Part shown: piece after piece, positions 9,395-17,719 of the stretch
Layout of the letters: every line of letters begins with the position of its first letter
Position numbering within the stretch: position 1 is the stretch's first letter
Assembly: GCF_027922145.1 (NCBI RefSeq)
Contig: NZ_BSFC01000035.1
Coordinates: 1-64,000 of the forward strand
Length of the DNA: 64,000 nucleotides
Direction: 5' to 3'
DNA from: Novosphingobium resinovorum
GTDB lineage: Bacteria > Pseudomonadota > Alphaproteobacteria > Sphingomonadales > Sphingomonadaceae
Program-made: the position numbers and the translations under genes
Notes under the pieces: generated by a model
Databases searched by the model: none
Told to the model about the DNA's origin: nothing
The model's input: only the letters and a program-made list of their open reading frames with translations

Positions 9395-9439
9395 CGGCGG
9401 CGTGGCGCGGCGACATCAGCCGCCGCGCCCCACACCCAA

Positions 9440-10168
9440 TCAGCTGCGCTCGAACTCGACCAGTTCGTACCAGGTCTGCATGTAGCCGCCGACGCCACCC
9501 TGCACGAAGACCGCATCGTCGTCCGCCGTCACCCACACGTCGTAGTCGGGGTGGCCGCCGTTGGTCGTGGCCATGCCGCCGTCCGGATCGGTGAACTTGT
9601 AGTGGAAGCAGTCGAAAGTGCCCGCCTTCACCGTCAACGTCTCCTCGCCCACGTAAGCGAGGTGGATATTGACCTCCGAGACCATCGGCGGCGTCGCGCC
9701 GCGGTGGTCGGGCGAGGGCAGGAACGTGCGGAACGAACGGGTGTGCGGCCCGCGCGAACGATCCATCTTCTTGGTGATATAGGCATCGCCCGCGATCGGG
9801 TGGGTGCCGAAGCCATCGAACTCGCCTTCGATCTTCACCTTCTGCGACAGGCGGCCGATCGAGGGCCCGTAGCTCTCGCACTCGACATAGCCGTCGCGGA
9901 TCATGAACAGGCCCGAGCCCATGAACTCGTCGCCGATGGTCAGGCGCACGAAGCAGTCCATCGGCATGTCGTTCTCGTCGAGCGAATACGTGATGTCGCG
10001 AAGCACGGTGGGTGCCGGCTCGTCGATCTCGCAGATCGCGCGCATGGAGCGCTTGCCATCGCTATGGACGGTGAACACGAAGTCCTCGCGCCCGCGCTCC
10101 TGCCCTTCGCGCCCGGGTTTGCGCGAGGTGTAGAGGATCTTGCCGGTGATTCTCCGGTGCTGCTGCAT
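9440..10168 (-). CDS. Conserved hypothetical protein (DUF3108-like beta-rich)
   Basis: A 242-residue protein with no clear signal peptide or membrane segment. The sequence is rich in beta-strand-like stretches. One of them (LTVKAGTFDCFHYKF, near 190-205) recalls the DUF3108-type beta proteins, but the match is weak and no catalytic motif is evident. The start has an excellent ribosome site (AAGGAG). It is the last gene of the minus-strand run 15974-9440, 25 bases after the membrane-protein gene. It is probably a binding or accessory component of the pathway; its function is not recognised. Confidence 0.65.
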   Translation of the reverse strand: MQQHRRITGKILYTSRKPGREGQERGREDFVFTVHSDGKRSMRAICEIDEPAPTVLRDITYSLDENDMPMDCFVRLTIGDEFMGSGLFMIRDGYVECESYGPSIGRLSQKVKIEGEFDGFGTHPIAGDAYITKKMDRSRGPHTRSFRTFLPSPDHRGATPPMVSEVNIHLAYVGEETLTVKAGTFDCFHYKFTDPDGGMATTNGGHPDYDVWVTADDDAVFVQGGVGGYMQTWYELVEFERS

Positions 10169-10193
10169 GAGTCTATCTCCTTGAAGGGGGGCC

Positions 10194-10853
10194 TTAAACA
10201 GGGGTGGCGATGCCGAGGAAGCTGGCGGTCAGGACCAGCACCCAGATGGTGATGACGCTGATCCGCGCACGGCCGTTGACTTGCGCGATCACGCGGTCGC
10301 TTTCGGGCGTCGGGCCGTGGTCACGCATCTGCACGATGGCTCCAAACAGCGGCACCAGCTGGCGACGCACCAGCAGCCCGAGCGCGACGCAGGTGCCGAG
10401 AACGAGGCACTTGAGCGCGATGAACAGCGGCAGTTCGATCTCCTTGGAGAGCGCCAGCATCGCCGTGGCCCAGAGCGCGAAGACGACGACGTAACGGATC
10501 GCAAGATCGATCTTCTTGTAGGTCGCACCGGCCGGGCCGTGCTTGAGATGGACGATCCACGCCAGCGCCAGCCAGGCGAGGCCCACGACCCAGGCCGCGA
10601 TCACCCATGCGTCGGCGATCTCCACCCAGCCGCGCTGCCAGACCAGCGTAAAGCCGGTGGGGAAGGCCATGATCAGCGCGGTGCGCGGCGCCATGTCGAT
10701 GTTGTTGAGGATTTTGAGCGCCATCATCCGCTCGGCCACGGAGCGCTTGGGATCGACCATGAAAGTCGAACCGTAGAAGGCGCCAAGGTCACCCCCGAGC
10801 CAGTAGACCGGAATGAGGACATGCAGCAGGACAAGAAGCGATGCGCCGATCAC
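10194..10853 (-). CDS. Membrane protein of unknown function (CopD-like topology)
   Basis: A 219-residue protein with about five hydrophobic segments (for example IGASLLVLLHVLIPVYWLGG at the start and ISVITIWVLVLTASFLG at the end). I take the GTG at 10853, 16 bases after the upstream hydrolase stop, because the reading frame before it is not membrane-like and overlaps that gene. The first helix with VYWLGGDLGAFYG recalls DUF2269/CopD-like integral membrane proteins, sometimes linked to electron transfer. No heme or metal motif is conclusive. It lies between the degenerate hydrolase and the unknown protein of the same operon. Confidence 0.65.
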   Translation of the reverse strand: MIGASLLVLLHVLIPVYWLGGDLGAFYGSTFMVDPKRSVAERMMALKILNNIDMAPRTALIMAFPTGFTLVWQRGWVEIADAWVIAAWVVGLAWLALAWIVHLKHGPAGATYKKIDLAIRYVVVFALWATAMLALSKEIELPLFIALKCLVLGTCVALGLLVRRQLVPLFGAIVQMRDHGPTPESDRVIAQVNGRARISVITIWVLVLTASFLGIATPV

Positions 10854-10869
10854 GGTGTTGTTCTCTCTC

Positions 10870-11709
10870 TTATTGGGCGGATGCGAAGAAGGCCTGCATC
10901 GCGCTGAGGCGACCGGAGGCGAAGGCGGGATCGTCGAAGCGCGCCAGTTCGACATAGCTGCCGGTGGGCACCACGGCGGACAAGTCGCGCGTCTGGTCGA
11001 TCAGCGGGTCGTTCTCACCCGCCAGCAACAGCGCCGGGCGCGTCAGCAGGGGCAGGCGGTCGAAGCCGTTCCAGCGGAACGCGGCGCGGTAGTTGAAATG
11101 GTAGGTATCGTGCGCCTTCATCACCTCGGTCGCCCAGGCGTGAAGGTCCGCGGGCGCACCCATGCCGTTGTCGCGGCGACCGGCACGGGTGCGGTTGTAC
11201 CACGGGAAGAACATGTACTGGTCGCGGCAGAACTGGAACAGGTTGACCAGATAGGCGCCGTTGATGTCCGGCTCGAACGGGAAGGCGTAGTTGGCGAGGA
11301 TGTCTTCCAGTTCCTCGGCCGTGAAGGTGCTGACCCCGTCGAGCACCACGCCGCGTACGCGGTCGGGCGCGAGGATCGCCAGTTCGGCCGCGATGCAGGC
11401 GCCGGTATGCGAACCGTAAAGGTCCACCCGCTCCAGCCCCATCGCGTCGAGGAAGCCGAGCATAGCCTCGGCCAGCCGGACCACGGTGGTTTCCTCGCGG
11501 GCCAGGGCGGGGCTGTCGCCATTGCCGGGCGTATCGGGTGCGATGACGTGGCGCGTGACGCCGAGGTCCTCGATCAGCCGCACCAGCTGGCGCGAGCTGC
11601 CCGGCGAGGCGTGAAGCATGACCAGCGGCAGGTCTTCGCTTGCGCCCGCATGGCGGTAGTGGATCTGGCCGTGCGCAACATCGGCGAACCCGCGCTTCAC
11701 GATCGTCAT
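10870..11709 (-). CDS. Alpha/beta-hydrolase-fold protein with substituted nucleophile
   Basis: A 279-residue alpha/beta-hydrolase fold protein. The early strand LVMLHASPGSSRQ and PGNGDSP are normal. The nucleophile elbow reads SHTGA (near 99-103), placing Thr where Ser is expected, and the C-terminal GH segment is replaced by ARFDDPAF. The same two changes occur in domain 1 of the fusion at 3901-5565 (THTSA; ERLESDRT), so the two proteins form one subfamily with conserved rather than random changes. The start has GAGGGG upstream. It lies between the VOC gene and a membrane-protein gene in the minus-strand operon. A role as lyase, isomerase or ring-opening accessory is more likely than ester hydrolysis; this is inference. 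Confidence 0.82.
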   Translation of the reverse strand: MTIVKRGFADVAHGQIHYRHAGASEDLPLVMLHASPGSSRQLVRLIEDLGVTRHVIAPDTPGNGDSPALAREETTVVRLAEAMLGFLDAMGLERVDLYGSHTGACIAAELAILAPDRVRGVVLDGVSTFTAEELEDILANYAFPFEPDINGAYLVNLFQFCRDQYMFFPWYNRTRAGRRDNGMGAPADLHAWATEVMKAHDTYHFNYRAAFRWNGFDRLPLLTRPALLLAGENDPLIDQTRDLSAVVPTGSYVELARFDDPAFASGRLSAMQAFFASAQ

Positions 11710-11733
11710 GGCATTCCCCTCAGGATTTGGGCG

Positions 11734-12630
11734 TCAGAGGACGCGGCCGCCTTCGATCACCTCCAGCAACGCGCCATCGGGCATGCGCAGCAGGCCGACT
11801 TTCGCGCCGTTGTAGAGCGCCCCTTCGCGGACCTCGGGACGCACGGCCCAGTGGCCTTCGAGACGGGCGAAGTCGGGCACGTTTATGGTGCAGATCGACA
11901 CACCCGGCGGCAGCGCGCCTTCCACTTGCGGGCGCGCCGTCGCGGCCTGCGGATACTGGTCGAGTTCGAGGAACGTCTCGCCCTCGTACTTCGCGGTGAC
12001 CAGCGCCACCTTCTCGCCTTCCGGCAGGTCGAAGGCGAGCGAGATCATCGAATAGTGGATCGAGACCGGGTCGATCATGTCGAAGCCCAGCACGTCGCGT
12101 ACCCAGTCGATCGAGGCCTGCAAGTCCGAGCAGGCAAGCACGAGGATGAATGGCCGATCGACCAGCGAGCGCGGCGTCGGCAACCCGTGTTCCGCACCAT
12201 TGACGCGGATTTCGGTGAGGTAGACCGTCTCGAGGTCCGGTCCGCGCACCTGCATCGGCTTGACGGTGGGGAAGCCGTCGAGCGGCTTGGGCGGGCCGAT
12301 CACCTCGAAGTCGGGCGAGGCCAGCATGCGCTCGTTGACGGCCTCGACGTCGGTGACGCAGATCTCGATCGCGGCCCAGCCGTAAGTGCGGATCGGCGCA
12401 TAGTCCGGCACCGCGTCGCCTTCGACGAAGCGCAGGAACACGTCCGAACCCGAAGCCGGGCGCATCAGCACGTAGGCTTTGCCCGCGCTGGCAGGCGCCT
12501 GCCACAGCGCGGCGAGGTCTTTGCTGACGACGCCCTGCTCGACCACCGAGTAGTCGAGCCAGCGTGCATAGCGCTCCGCCACTTCGGCGACGTTGCTGAC
12601 GGTATGGGTGGCGCAGCGCAGGAGTGTCAT
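11734..12630 (-). CDS. VOC-superfamily protein (two glyoxalase/dioxygenase-like modules)
   Basis: A 298-residue protein with two vicinal-oxygen-chelate modules, about 5-125 and 140-295. It begins with HTVSNVAEVAERYARWLDY, the usual strand-helix opening, and the second module opens FILVLACSDLQASIDWVRDV. Metal ligands are uncertain: the first module has His8 and the second a terminal Glu (ALLEVIEGG), so a complete extradiol-dioxygenase His-His-Glu triad is not certain. The leader contains a hairpin touching the ribosome site (12631-12663) and a palindromic promoter (12674-12695). These suggest the four genes 12630-9440 form their own transcription unit within the larger minus-strand run. The reaction is unknown. 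Confidence 0.75.
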   Translation of the reverse strand: MTLLRCATHTVSNVAEVAERYARWLDYSVVEQGVVSKDLAALWQAPASAGKAYVLMRPASGSDVFLRFVEGDAVPDYAPIRTYGWAAIEICVTDVEAVNERMLASPDFEVIGPPKPLDGFPTVKPMQVRGPDLETVYLTEIRVNGAEHGLPTPRSLVDRPFILVLACSDLQASIDWVRDVLGFDMIDPVSIHYSMISLAFDLPEGEKVALVTAKYEGETFLELDQYPQAATARPQVEGALPPGVSICTINVPDFARLEGHWAVRPEVREGALYNGAKVGLLRMPDGALLEVIEGGRVL

Positions 12631-12663
12631 GAGCCCTCGATCCTGATAGGCCCCGGAGGGCTC
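12631..12663 (-). promoter_or_regulatory. Leader hairpin covering the ribosome-binding site of the VOC gene
   Basis: On the minus-strand transcript GAGCCCTC (12663-12656) can pair with GAGGGCTC (12638-12631), which directly abuts the ATG at 12630 and contains its GAGG ribosome site. The perfect 8-bp stem with a 17-base loop would hide the start. It could be a translational control element or an accidental palindrome. Confidence 0.4.
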
Positions 12664-12673
12664 TTTTGCCGAT

Positions 12674-12695
12674 ATTGATATAGCATTATATCAAT
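12674..12695 (-). promoter_or_regulatory. Promoter with palindromic operator upstream of the VOC gene
   Basis: ATTGATATA (12674-12682) and TATATCAAT (12687-12695) form a perfect 9-bp inverted repeat with a 4-base spacer. Read on the minus strand, its centre contains TATAAT, a consensus -10 box, 45-60 bases before the ATG. No good -35 box is seen. A protein bound to the palindrome would cover the -10 box. The core GATATA-N4-TATATC also occurs at 3865-3880. Confidence 0.55.
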
Positions 12696-12721
12696 TAGCA
12701 AGCGGAAATCGTGGCTGGCCG

Positions 12722-13336
12722 TCAGTCGGCCAGATATATCCACGGGCGCACGGCGGCGTCGCGGGCGAAGAAGCCCTCGATCTCGGCGCGGTGGCGCAGG
12801 GTGAGTTCGATGGCGTCCGCGCCCTCGATCAGCATCGTGCGCGCCTCGTCCTCCATGGAGAACGGGAACACCGCAAGGCCCATGCGAACTTCGCATGACG
12901 GCATGTCGATCGTGACCGGGGTGCCGTCCGCGAAACCCGCAGCGATCGCCTCCACCGCCTCGCGCGGGAGGACGATGGGGGCGATGCCGTTGCGGATGCA
13001 GTTGCCCTGGAAGATCGGGCTGAACGACGGCGCGATGACGACGCGGAAGCCGTACTCGGCCAGCGCCCATACCGCATGTTCGCGGCTTGAACCGCAGCCG
13101 AAGTTGGAGCCGCCGAGCAGGATCTGCGCGCCCTTGCTCTCCGGCTGGTTGAGCACGAAAGCCGGATCGATCTCGCGCCCGCCGATGGCGGTGTAACGCC
13201 AGCCCGCAAAGAGGCCGTCGGCAAGGCCGTCCTTCGACACCGAGCGCATCTCGCGCGAGGGGATGATCGCGTCGGTGTCGATGTTGTCGCGCAGCAGCGG
13301 CACCGCCCTGGATTCAAGCGTGACGAGCGGGGTCAT
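12722..13336 (-). CDS. LeuD-like hydro-lyase small subunit
   Basis: The 204-residue small (swivel) subunit of the aconitase/isopropylmalate-isomerase family. It carries RDNIDTDAIIPSR near 16-28 and the loop GSNFGCGSSREHAVWAL near 75-91, both diagnostic. With LeuC it forms a heterodimer that hydrates or dehydrates a dicarboxylate. ATG at 13336 overlaps the large-subunit stop by four bases, so the pair is translationally coupled. Because it sits in a catabolic operon with a CoA-transferase and not in a leucine operon, a citraconate-, maleate- or dimethylmaleate-hydratase type role is as likely as leucine synthesis. Substrate choice cannot be read here. Confidence 0.9.
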   Translation of the reverse strand: MTPLVTLESRAVPLLRDNIDTDAIIPSREMRSVSKDGLADGLFAGWRYTAIGGREIDPAFVLNQPESKGAQILLGGSNFGCGSSREHAVWALAEYGFRVVIAPSFSPIFQGNCIRNGIAPIVLPREAVEAIAAGFADGTPVTIDMPSCEVRMGLAVFPFSMEDEARTMLIEGADAIELTLRHRAEIEGFFARDAAVRPWIYLAD

Positions 13337-14733
13337 GCCGCGATCTCCGAAACCAGAGCGATGCGCCCGGCGATGGCCGAAGCCGCTACCGTCTCGGGCG
13401 AGGCCAGATGGGTGCGCGTGTTCGGCCCCTGTCGGCTCTCGAAATTGCGGTTCGTGGAACTGATCACGCGCGCTTCCGGGGCAAAGCTCTCGCCGCCCGC
13501 GAAGAAGCACATCGAGCAACCCGCCTCGCGCCATTCGAACCCGGCATCGAGGAAGACTTCGTGCAGTCCCTCGGCCTCGGCGGCAGCCTTGACCTGGGTG
13601 GAGCCCGGCACGCAGATCGCCTTGACGCCCTCGGCGACCTTACGTCCCTTGAGGATCGCGGCGGCGCGGCGCAAGTCGGAGATGCGGCTGTTGGTACACG
13701 ATCCGATGAACGCCGCATCGATCGGCAGGCCCTCGACCGGCTCGCCCGGCGTCACCGCCATGTACTCGACCGCGCGCTGCTGGTCTGCCTTGCTCAAGGC
13801 ATCGGCCGGAACCGGCGCGCCCAGCGGGGCTGCGTGCTGCGGGCTGTTCCCCCATGTCACCATCGGGCGGACTTCGGCGGCATCGAAGCGATGCTCGGTC
13901 GCGAAGACCGCACCGTCGTCGCTGTAAAGCGCGCGCCATGCGGCGATCGCCTGCTCGCGAACCTCGCCCTTGGGCGCATAAGGCCGGCCTTCGAGCCAGT
14001 CGAACGTCTTGTCGTCCGGCGCGATCACTGCGCCCGCACAAGCCATCTCGGTCGCCATGTTGCACAGCGTCATGCGCGCTTCCATGTCCAGCGCACGCAC
14101 CGCGCTCCCTGCGAACTCGATGATATGCCCCTTCGCCCCGTTCGAGCCGAGCGCGGCAATCAGGTGCAGCGCGAGATCCTTGGCCGTGACGCCCTCCCCC
14201 AGCACACCGTCGATGGTCACGCGCATGTCCGGCGGGCGGTTCATGCGCAGCGTCATCGTCGCCAGCACATGCTCCGCCTCCGACGAACCGATGCCCCACG
14301 CAAGGCCACCGAAGGCCCCTTGCGTGCAGGTATGGCTGTCCGGGCAGACAAGGATCGCGCCGGGCAGGATGATCCCCTGCTCGGGCGAGACGACGTGGAC
14401 GATGCCCTGCCGCGGGTCGTCGATGTCAAACAGGGTGATGCCATGGCGCTTCGCGCTCTCGCGCGTCGAGACGATGAAGGCGGTGCCGGTCGGCATCAGC
14501 GTCTTGTCGGTGCGGCCGGGGAACGTATCGACGATGTGGTCCATCGTCGCGAACACGCGCGAGGGGTGCATGACCGTGCGGCCCGCTTCCTCCAGCGATT
14601 TCAGCGCGACGCCGCCGGTCCGCTCGTGCAGCAGCAGGCGGTCGATGGCGATCACTTCCGCGCCGCTTTCCAGCGTCATGACGCGGTGCGCGCTCCAGAT
14701 CTTCTCGGCGAGCGTGAGCGGCCCTTCAGTCAT
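13333..14733 (-). CDS. LeuC-like hydro-lyase large subunit (aconitase family, 4Fe-4S)
   Basis: The 466-residue catalytic subunit of the aconitase superfamily. It shows CPDSHTCTQGAFGGLAWGIG (near 128-147), the iron-sulfur Cys in GSCTNSR (near 348) and the second and third Cys in GCSMCFF (near 408-414), followed by STNRNFESRQG. The cluster ligands are therefore complete. It is coupled at both ends: its ATG overlaps the CoA-transferase stop (ATGA) and its stop overlaps the small-subunit ATG. Isopropylmalate isomerase is the best-known relative. The neighbours favour hydration of an unsaturated dicarboxylate (maleate/citraconate type) before CoA activation, which is inference from context. Confidence 0.9.
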   Translation of the reverse strand: MTEGPLTLAEKIWSAHRVMTLESGAEVIAIDRLLLHERTGGVALKSLEEAGRTVMHPSRVFATMDHIVDTFPGRTDKTLMPTGTAFIVSTRESAKRHGITLFDIDDPRQGIVHVVSPEQGIILPGAILVCPDSHTCTQGAFGGLAWGIGSSEAEHVLATMTLRMNRPPDMRVTIDGVLGEGVTAKDLALHLIAALGSNGAKGHIIEFAGSAVRALDMEARMTLCNMATEMACAGAVIAPDDKTFDWLEGRPYAPKGEVREQAIAAWRALYSDDGAVFATEHRFDAAEVRPMVTWGNSPQHAAPLGAPVPADALSKADQQRAVEYMAVTPGEPVEGLPIDAAFIGSCTNSRISDLRRAAAILKGRKVAEGVKAICVPGSTQVKAAAEAEGLHEVFLDAGFEWREAGCSMCFFAGGESFAPEARVISSTNRNFESRQGPNTRTHLASPETVAASAIAGRIALVSEIAA

Positions 14734-15974
14734 TTCGCCGCGCTATCCGCCGGTTCGCGAAGCCCCTCGATCGCACCCGAGGCGAGCAGCGCTTCGATCT
14801 CGTCCGCGCCGAAGCCCCAGCCGCCGAGCACGTCCTCACTGTCTTCACCGGGCGAGCGCAGGTCATGGCGCACGCCGGGGAGCACACCGTCAATCTCGAC
14901 CGGCAGCGCGGGCAGGCGCACCGAGCGGCCATCGGTCAGCGTCAGGTCCACCAACGCGCCGTTGGCGTTGAGGTGCGCGTCTTCCAGCAGATCCTGCGGG
15001 CGGGCGATCGGCGCGAAGGCGACGCCGCTTTCCTCCAGCTTCGCCAGCAGGGCTTCGCGCGTGAAGCCCTTCGCCAGTTCGCGCATGCGTGGCAGCAGGG
15101 CTTCGCGGGCGAGCACGCGGGCATTGTTCTCCGCCAGCGCCGGGTCTGCGGCGAGATCGTCGAGCCCGAACGTCTTGGTGAACGCCTGCCACTGGCCGTC
15201 GCTGACGACGCCGATGAAGACCTGCTCCTCGGGCCGCGCCGTCTCGAACACGTCGTAGATCGCCCAGGCCGAGATACGCTCCGGCATCGGGCGCGCCGCG
15301 TTGCCGGTGACGGCAAGCTGCGCGATGTGCTGGCCGACGAGGAACGCGGTGGTCTCGTAAAGTGAGGAACGCACGACCGCGCCCTTGCCGGTACGGTGGC
15401 GCTGCTCCAGCGCGGCGAGGATGCCGATCACGCCGAACATGCCGCCGGTCACGTCGATCACCGAGGCGCCCGCGCGCAAGGGACGGCCGCTGGGGCCGGT
15501 CATGTAGGCGAGGCCGCCCATCATCTGCGCCACTTCGTCAAGCGCGGCGCGGTTCTCGTAAGGGCCGGTCAGGAAGCCCTTGGCGGAGTAGTAGATGAGG
15601 CCGGGATTGCTTTGCGCGAAGTCGTCCGGGCCGAGGCCCAGCTTGGCGAGCGCGCCGGGGCGGAAGTTCTCGATCAGCACGTCGGCCTGGTCGACCAGCC
15701 GCTTGGCTGCGGCAACGCCTTCGGGCGACTTGAGGTCGATGGCGATGCTCTGCTTGTTCCGGTTGTACATCGGGAAGTAGCCCGCGCCCGAGCCGAGCAA
15801 CTTGCGGGTACGGTCGCCGCCGATGGGCTCGACCTTGACCACAACGGCACCCAGGTCGGCCATAACGACACCTGTGGAGGGTCCCATCACCATGTGGGAG
15901 AACTCAACCACCTTGATACCCGAGAGAGGAAGGCCGCCTTCCTGAATCATGTCGCGTTCCGTCTTGACTGTCAT
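14730..15974 (-). CDS. Family III CoA-transferase (CaiB/BaiF)
   Basis: A 414-residue class III acyl-CoA:carboxylate CoA-transferase. It has the N-terminal fold LSGIKVVEFSHMVMGPSTG, the segment NRNKQSIAIDLKSPEG (near 80-95) and the conserved Asp expected to form the aspartyl-CoA intermediate in AALDEVAQMMGG (near 147). The C-terminal half ends with the typical LGGWGFGADEIEALLASG. The ATG at 15974 is taken; a second at 15950 has a slightly better ribosome site. Stop and LeuC start overlap. It probably activates the hydroxy-dicarboxylate made by the LeuCD-type enzyme, as citramalate or itaconate CoA-transferases do, but no lyase for the CoA product lies in this window. It heads the minus-strand operon. 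Confidence 0.9.
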   Translation of the reverse strand: MTVKTERDMIQEGGLPLSGIKVVEFSHMVMGPSTGVVMADLGAVVVKVEPIGGDRTRKLLGSGAGYFPMYNRNKQSIAIDLKSPEGVAAAKRLVDQADVLIENFRPGALAKLGLGPDDFAQSNPGLIYYSAKGFLTGPYENRAALDEVAQMMGGLAYMTGPSGRPLRAGASVIDVTGGMFGVIGILAALEQRHRTGKGAVVRSSLYETTAFLVGQHIAQLAVTGNAARPMPERISAWAIYDVFETARPEEQVFIGVVSDGQWQAFTKTFGLDDLAADPALAENNARVLAREALLPRMRELAKGFTREALLAKLEESGVAFAPIARPQDLLEDAHLNANGALVDLTLTDGRSVRLPALPVEIDGVLPGVRHDLRSPGEDSEDVLGGWGFGADEIEALLASGAIEGLREPADSAAK

Positions 15975-16139
15975 TTTGGTATATCTACAGTACAAATCAG
16001 CAATCGCAAGGTCCGCTGGGGGCGAGAGCGCGGCAGTGTTCGCGTCGCGAACAATCGGCCCGGCCCTCCTATGGCAGCGACCCGATCGGGCGCACCTCTC
16101 CCCCCGTGGGGCCATGTAGCCAGGTAATGGAGCACGAGA

Positions 16140-16823
16140 ATGAGTGAGATCGTCGGCACGCGCATGATCCGCGAGGACAAGACCGCGCGCGAACTCTTCG
16201 AGCAGGTGATGGCCAACCCCGCCCGCACCAAGTTCGGCTTCGGCGAGAAGCTGGCGATCGTCAACGTCGACTTCCAGAACGCCTATACCCGGATCGACGA
16301 GTTCAAGACCGCCTACGAAACCGACCCGCGCCAGATCGAGTACACCAACACGATCTCCGCCCTCGCCCGCGCGAAGGGAATGCCGGTGATCTGGACCCAC
16401 GTGGCCTATGCCGAGGATGCCAGCGACGCCGGCGTCTGGGGCACCCGCACCAACACGCCGGACTCGCTCCAGAACATCAAGTACGAGAGCCGCCGCCACG
16501 CCTTCGACGACCGCTGCGCCATCGACCCGGCAGACATGATCTATACGAAGCGCATGCCTTCGGCCTTTTTCGAGACGCCGCTGCAGAGCCTGCTGATCTG
16601 GCACAAGGTCGATACCGTGGTGATCACCGGCGGCTCCACCTCGGGCTGCATCCGCGCGACGGCGGTGGATTCGCTCAGCCGCGGCTACCGCACCATCGTC
16701 CCGATCGAGACTTGCGCGGACAAGCACGAGAGCTATCACTTCGCCAACCTGACCGACCTGCAGCTCAAGTATGCCGACGTCGAGCCGGTGCAGACCGTCA
16801 TCGACTGGCTGGAGGCCCGCTGA
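16140..16823 (+). CDS. Isochorismatase-family amidohydrolase (maleamate/N-carbamoyl amidase-like)
   Basis: A 227-residue cysteine hydrolase of the isochorismatase superfamily. The catalytic triad is intact: Asp44 (VNVDFQN), Lys137 (YTKRMPSAF) and Cys170 (GGSTSGCIRATAVDS), with the usual non-proline cis-peptide region before the Cys. Relatives hydrolyse N-carbamoylsarcosine, maleamate (NicF), ureidoacrylate (RutB) or nicotinamide. It begins a three-gene operon whose next two genes encode PuuE-like amide hydrolases, joined by one- and four-base overlaps. The likely job is hydrolysis of a half-amide or carbamoyl intermediate after ring opening. It is transcribed divergently from the CoA-transferase operon across 165 bases. 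Confidence 0.88.
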   Translation: MSEIVGTRMIREDKTARELFEQVMANPARTKFGFGEKLAIVNVDFQNAYTRIDEFKTAYETDPRQIEYTNTISALARAKGMPVIWTHVAYAEDASDAGVWGTRTNTPDSLQNIKYESRRHAFDDRCAIDPADMIYTKRMPSAFFETPLQSLLIWHKVDTVVITGGSTSGCIRATAVDSLSRGYRTIVPIETCADKHESYHFANLTDLQLKYADVEPVQTVIDWLEAR

Positions 16824-17719
16824 TGCGCGAGGGCGAATCCGAACGTACGGGCGATCCGGGCCTCTACGACTACGTCCCCTATCGCGGGCGCAAGCCCTTC
16901 GCCTGGCCGGGCGGCAAGAAGGTGGCGGTCTGGATCTCCCCCAACCTCGAATTCTACGAGCTTGATCCGCCGGCCAACCCGCACCGCAAGTCGTGGGCCA
17001 AGCCGCATCCGGACGTCGTCGGCTATTCCCACCGCGACCACGCCAACCGCGTCAGCCACTGGCGCATGGCCGACGTGATGACCAAGCACGGCTTCCCGGG
17101 CTCGGTCTCTCTCTCGGTGGCGCTGTGCCAGCACCACCCGCGCGTGGTCGAGGACGCCAGCCAGCGCGGCTGGGAGTTCTTCAGCCACGGTATCTACAAC
17201 ACTCGCTATTCCTACGGCATGGACGAGGCGCAGGAGCGCGCGATCATCGAGGACTCGATCCGCACCGTGCGCGACGCTACGGGGCAGACGATCAAGGGCT
17301 GGCTCGCCCCCGCCCTCACCCACACGCCGCGCACGCTGGACCTGATCGCCGAGTACGGCCTGACTTATACCTGCGATCTCTACCACGACGACCAGCCGAT
17401 GCCGGTGAATACCGCCAGCGGCCGCCTGATCTCGATGCCCTACAGCCTCGAAGTCAACGACCACTACGGCTTCTTCGTCTACAACATGAGCCCGCGCGAA
17501 TACGCCGACACGCTCATCCGCCAGTACGAGCGCCTTGCCGCCGAGCCTTCGGGCACGGTCATGTGCATTCCGCTGCACTCGTACCTGATCGGCCAACCGC
17601 ACCGCATCGGCCCCTTCGAGGAAGTGCTGCGCCACATCGCCGCAGACGACCGCGCGTGGATCACCCGCTCGGGCGACATTGCAGATCACTGGATTTCCAA
17701 TGTGGGAGACGCCGCATGA
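16823..17719 (+). CDS. PuuE-like polysaccharide-deacetylase-fold amide hydrolase, copy 1
   Basis: A 298-residue NodB-fold protein of the branch that contains PuuE allantoinase and, from memory, some cyclic-imide hydrolases. Diagnostic segments are GGKKVAVWISPNLEFYE near 32-48, SHRDHANRVSHWRM near 72-86 and GWEFFSHGIYNT near 118-130. It lacks a signal peptide and the polysaccharide-binding context, arguing for a cytosolic small-molecule amidase. The start is ATG at 16823, sharing a base with the amidase stop (TGATG). Its stop overlaps the start of a paralogue. The pair may form a heteromer or act on successive rings. Confidence 0.85.
   Translation: MREGESERTGDPGLYDYVPYRGRKPFAWPGGKKVAVWISPNLEFYELDPPANPHRKSWAKPHPDVVGYSHRDHANRVSHWRMADVMTKHGFPGSVSLSVALCQHHPRVVEDASQRGWEFFSHGIYNTRYSYGMDEAQERAIIEDSIRTVRDATGQTIKGWLAPALTHTPRTLDLIAEYGLTYTCDLYHDDQPMPVNTASGRLISMPYSLEVNDHYGFFVYNMSPREYADTLIRQYERLAAEPSGTVMCIPLHSYLIGQPHRIGPFEEVLRHIAADDRAWITRSGDIADHWISNVGDAA

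Noticed and set aside
10813..12678. 621-codon plus-strand open frame
   Set aside because: It lies antisense to the alpha/beta-hydrolase and VOC genes, has no recognisable motif and no start signal.
15975..16739. N-terminal extension of the CoA-transferase frame to 16739
   Set aside because: It would overlap the isochorismatase gene on the other strand and add about 250 residues not found in the CaiB family.
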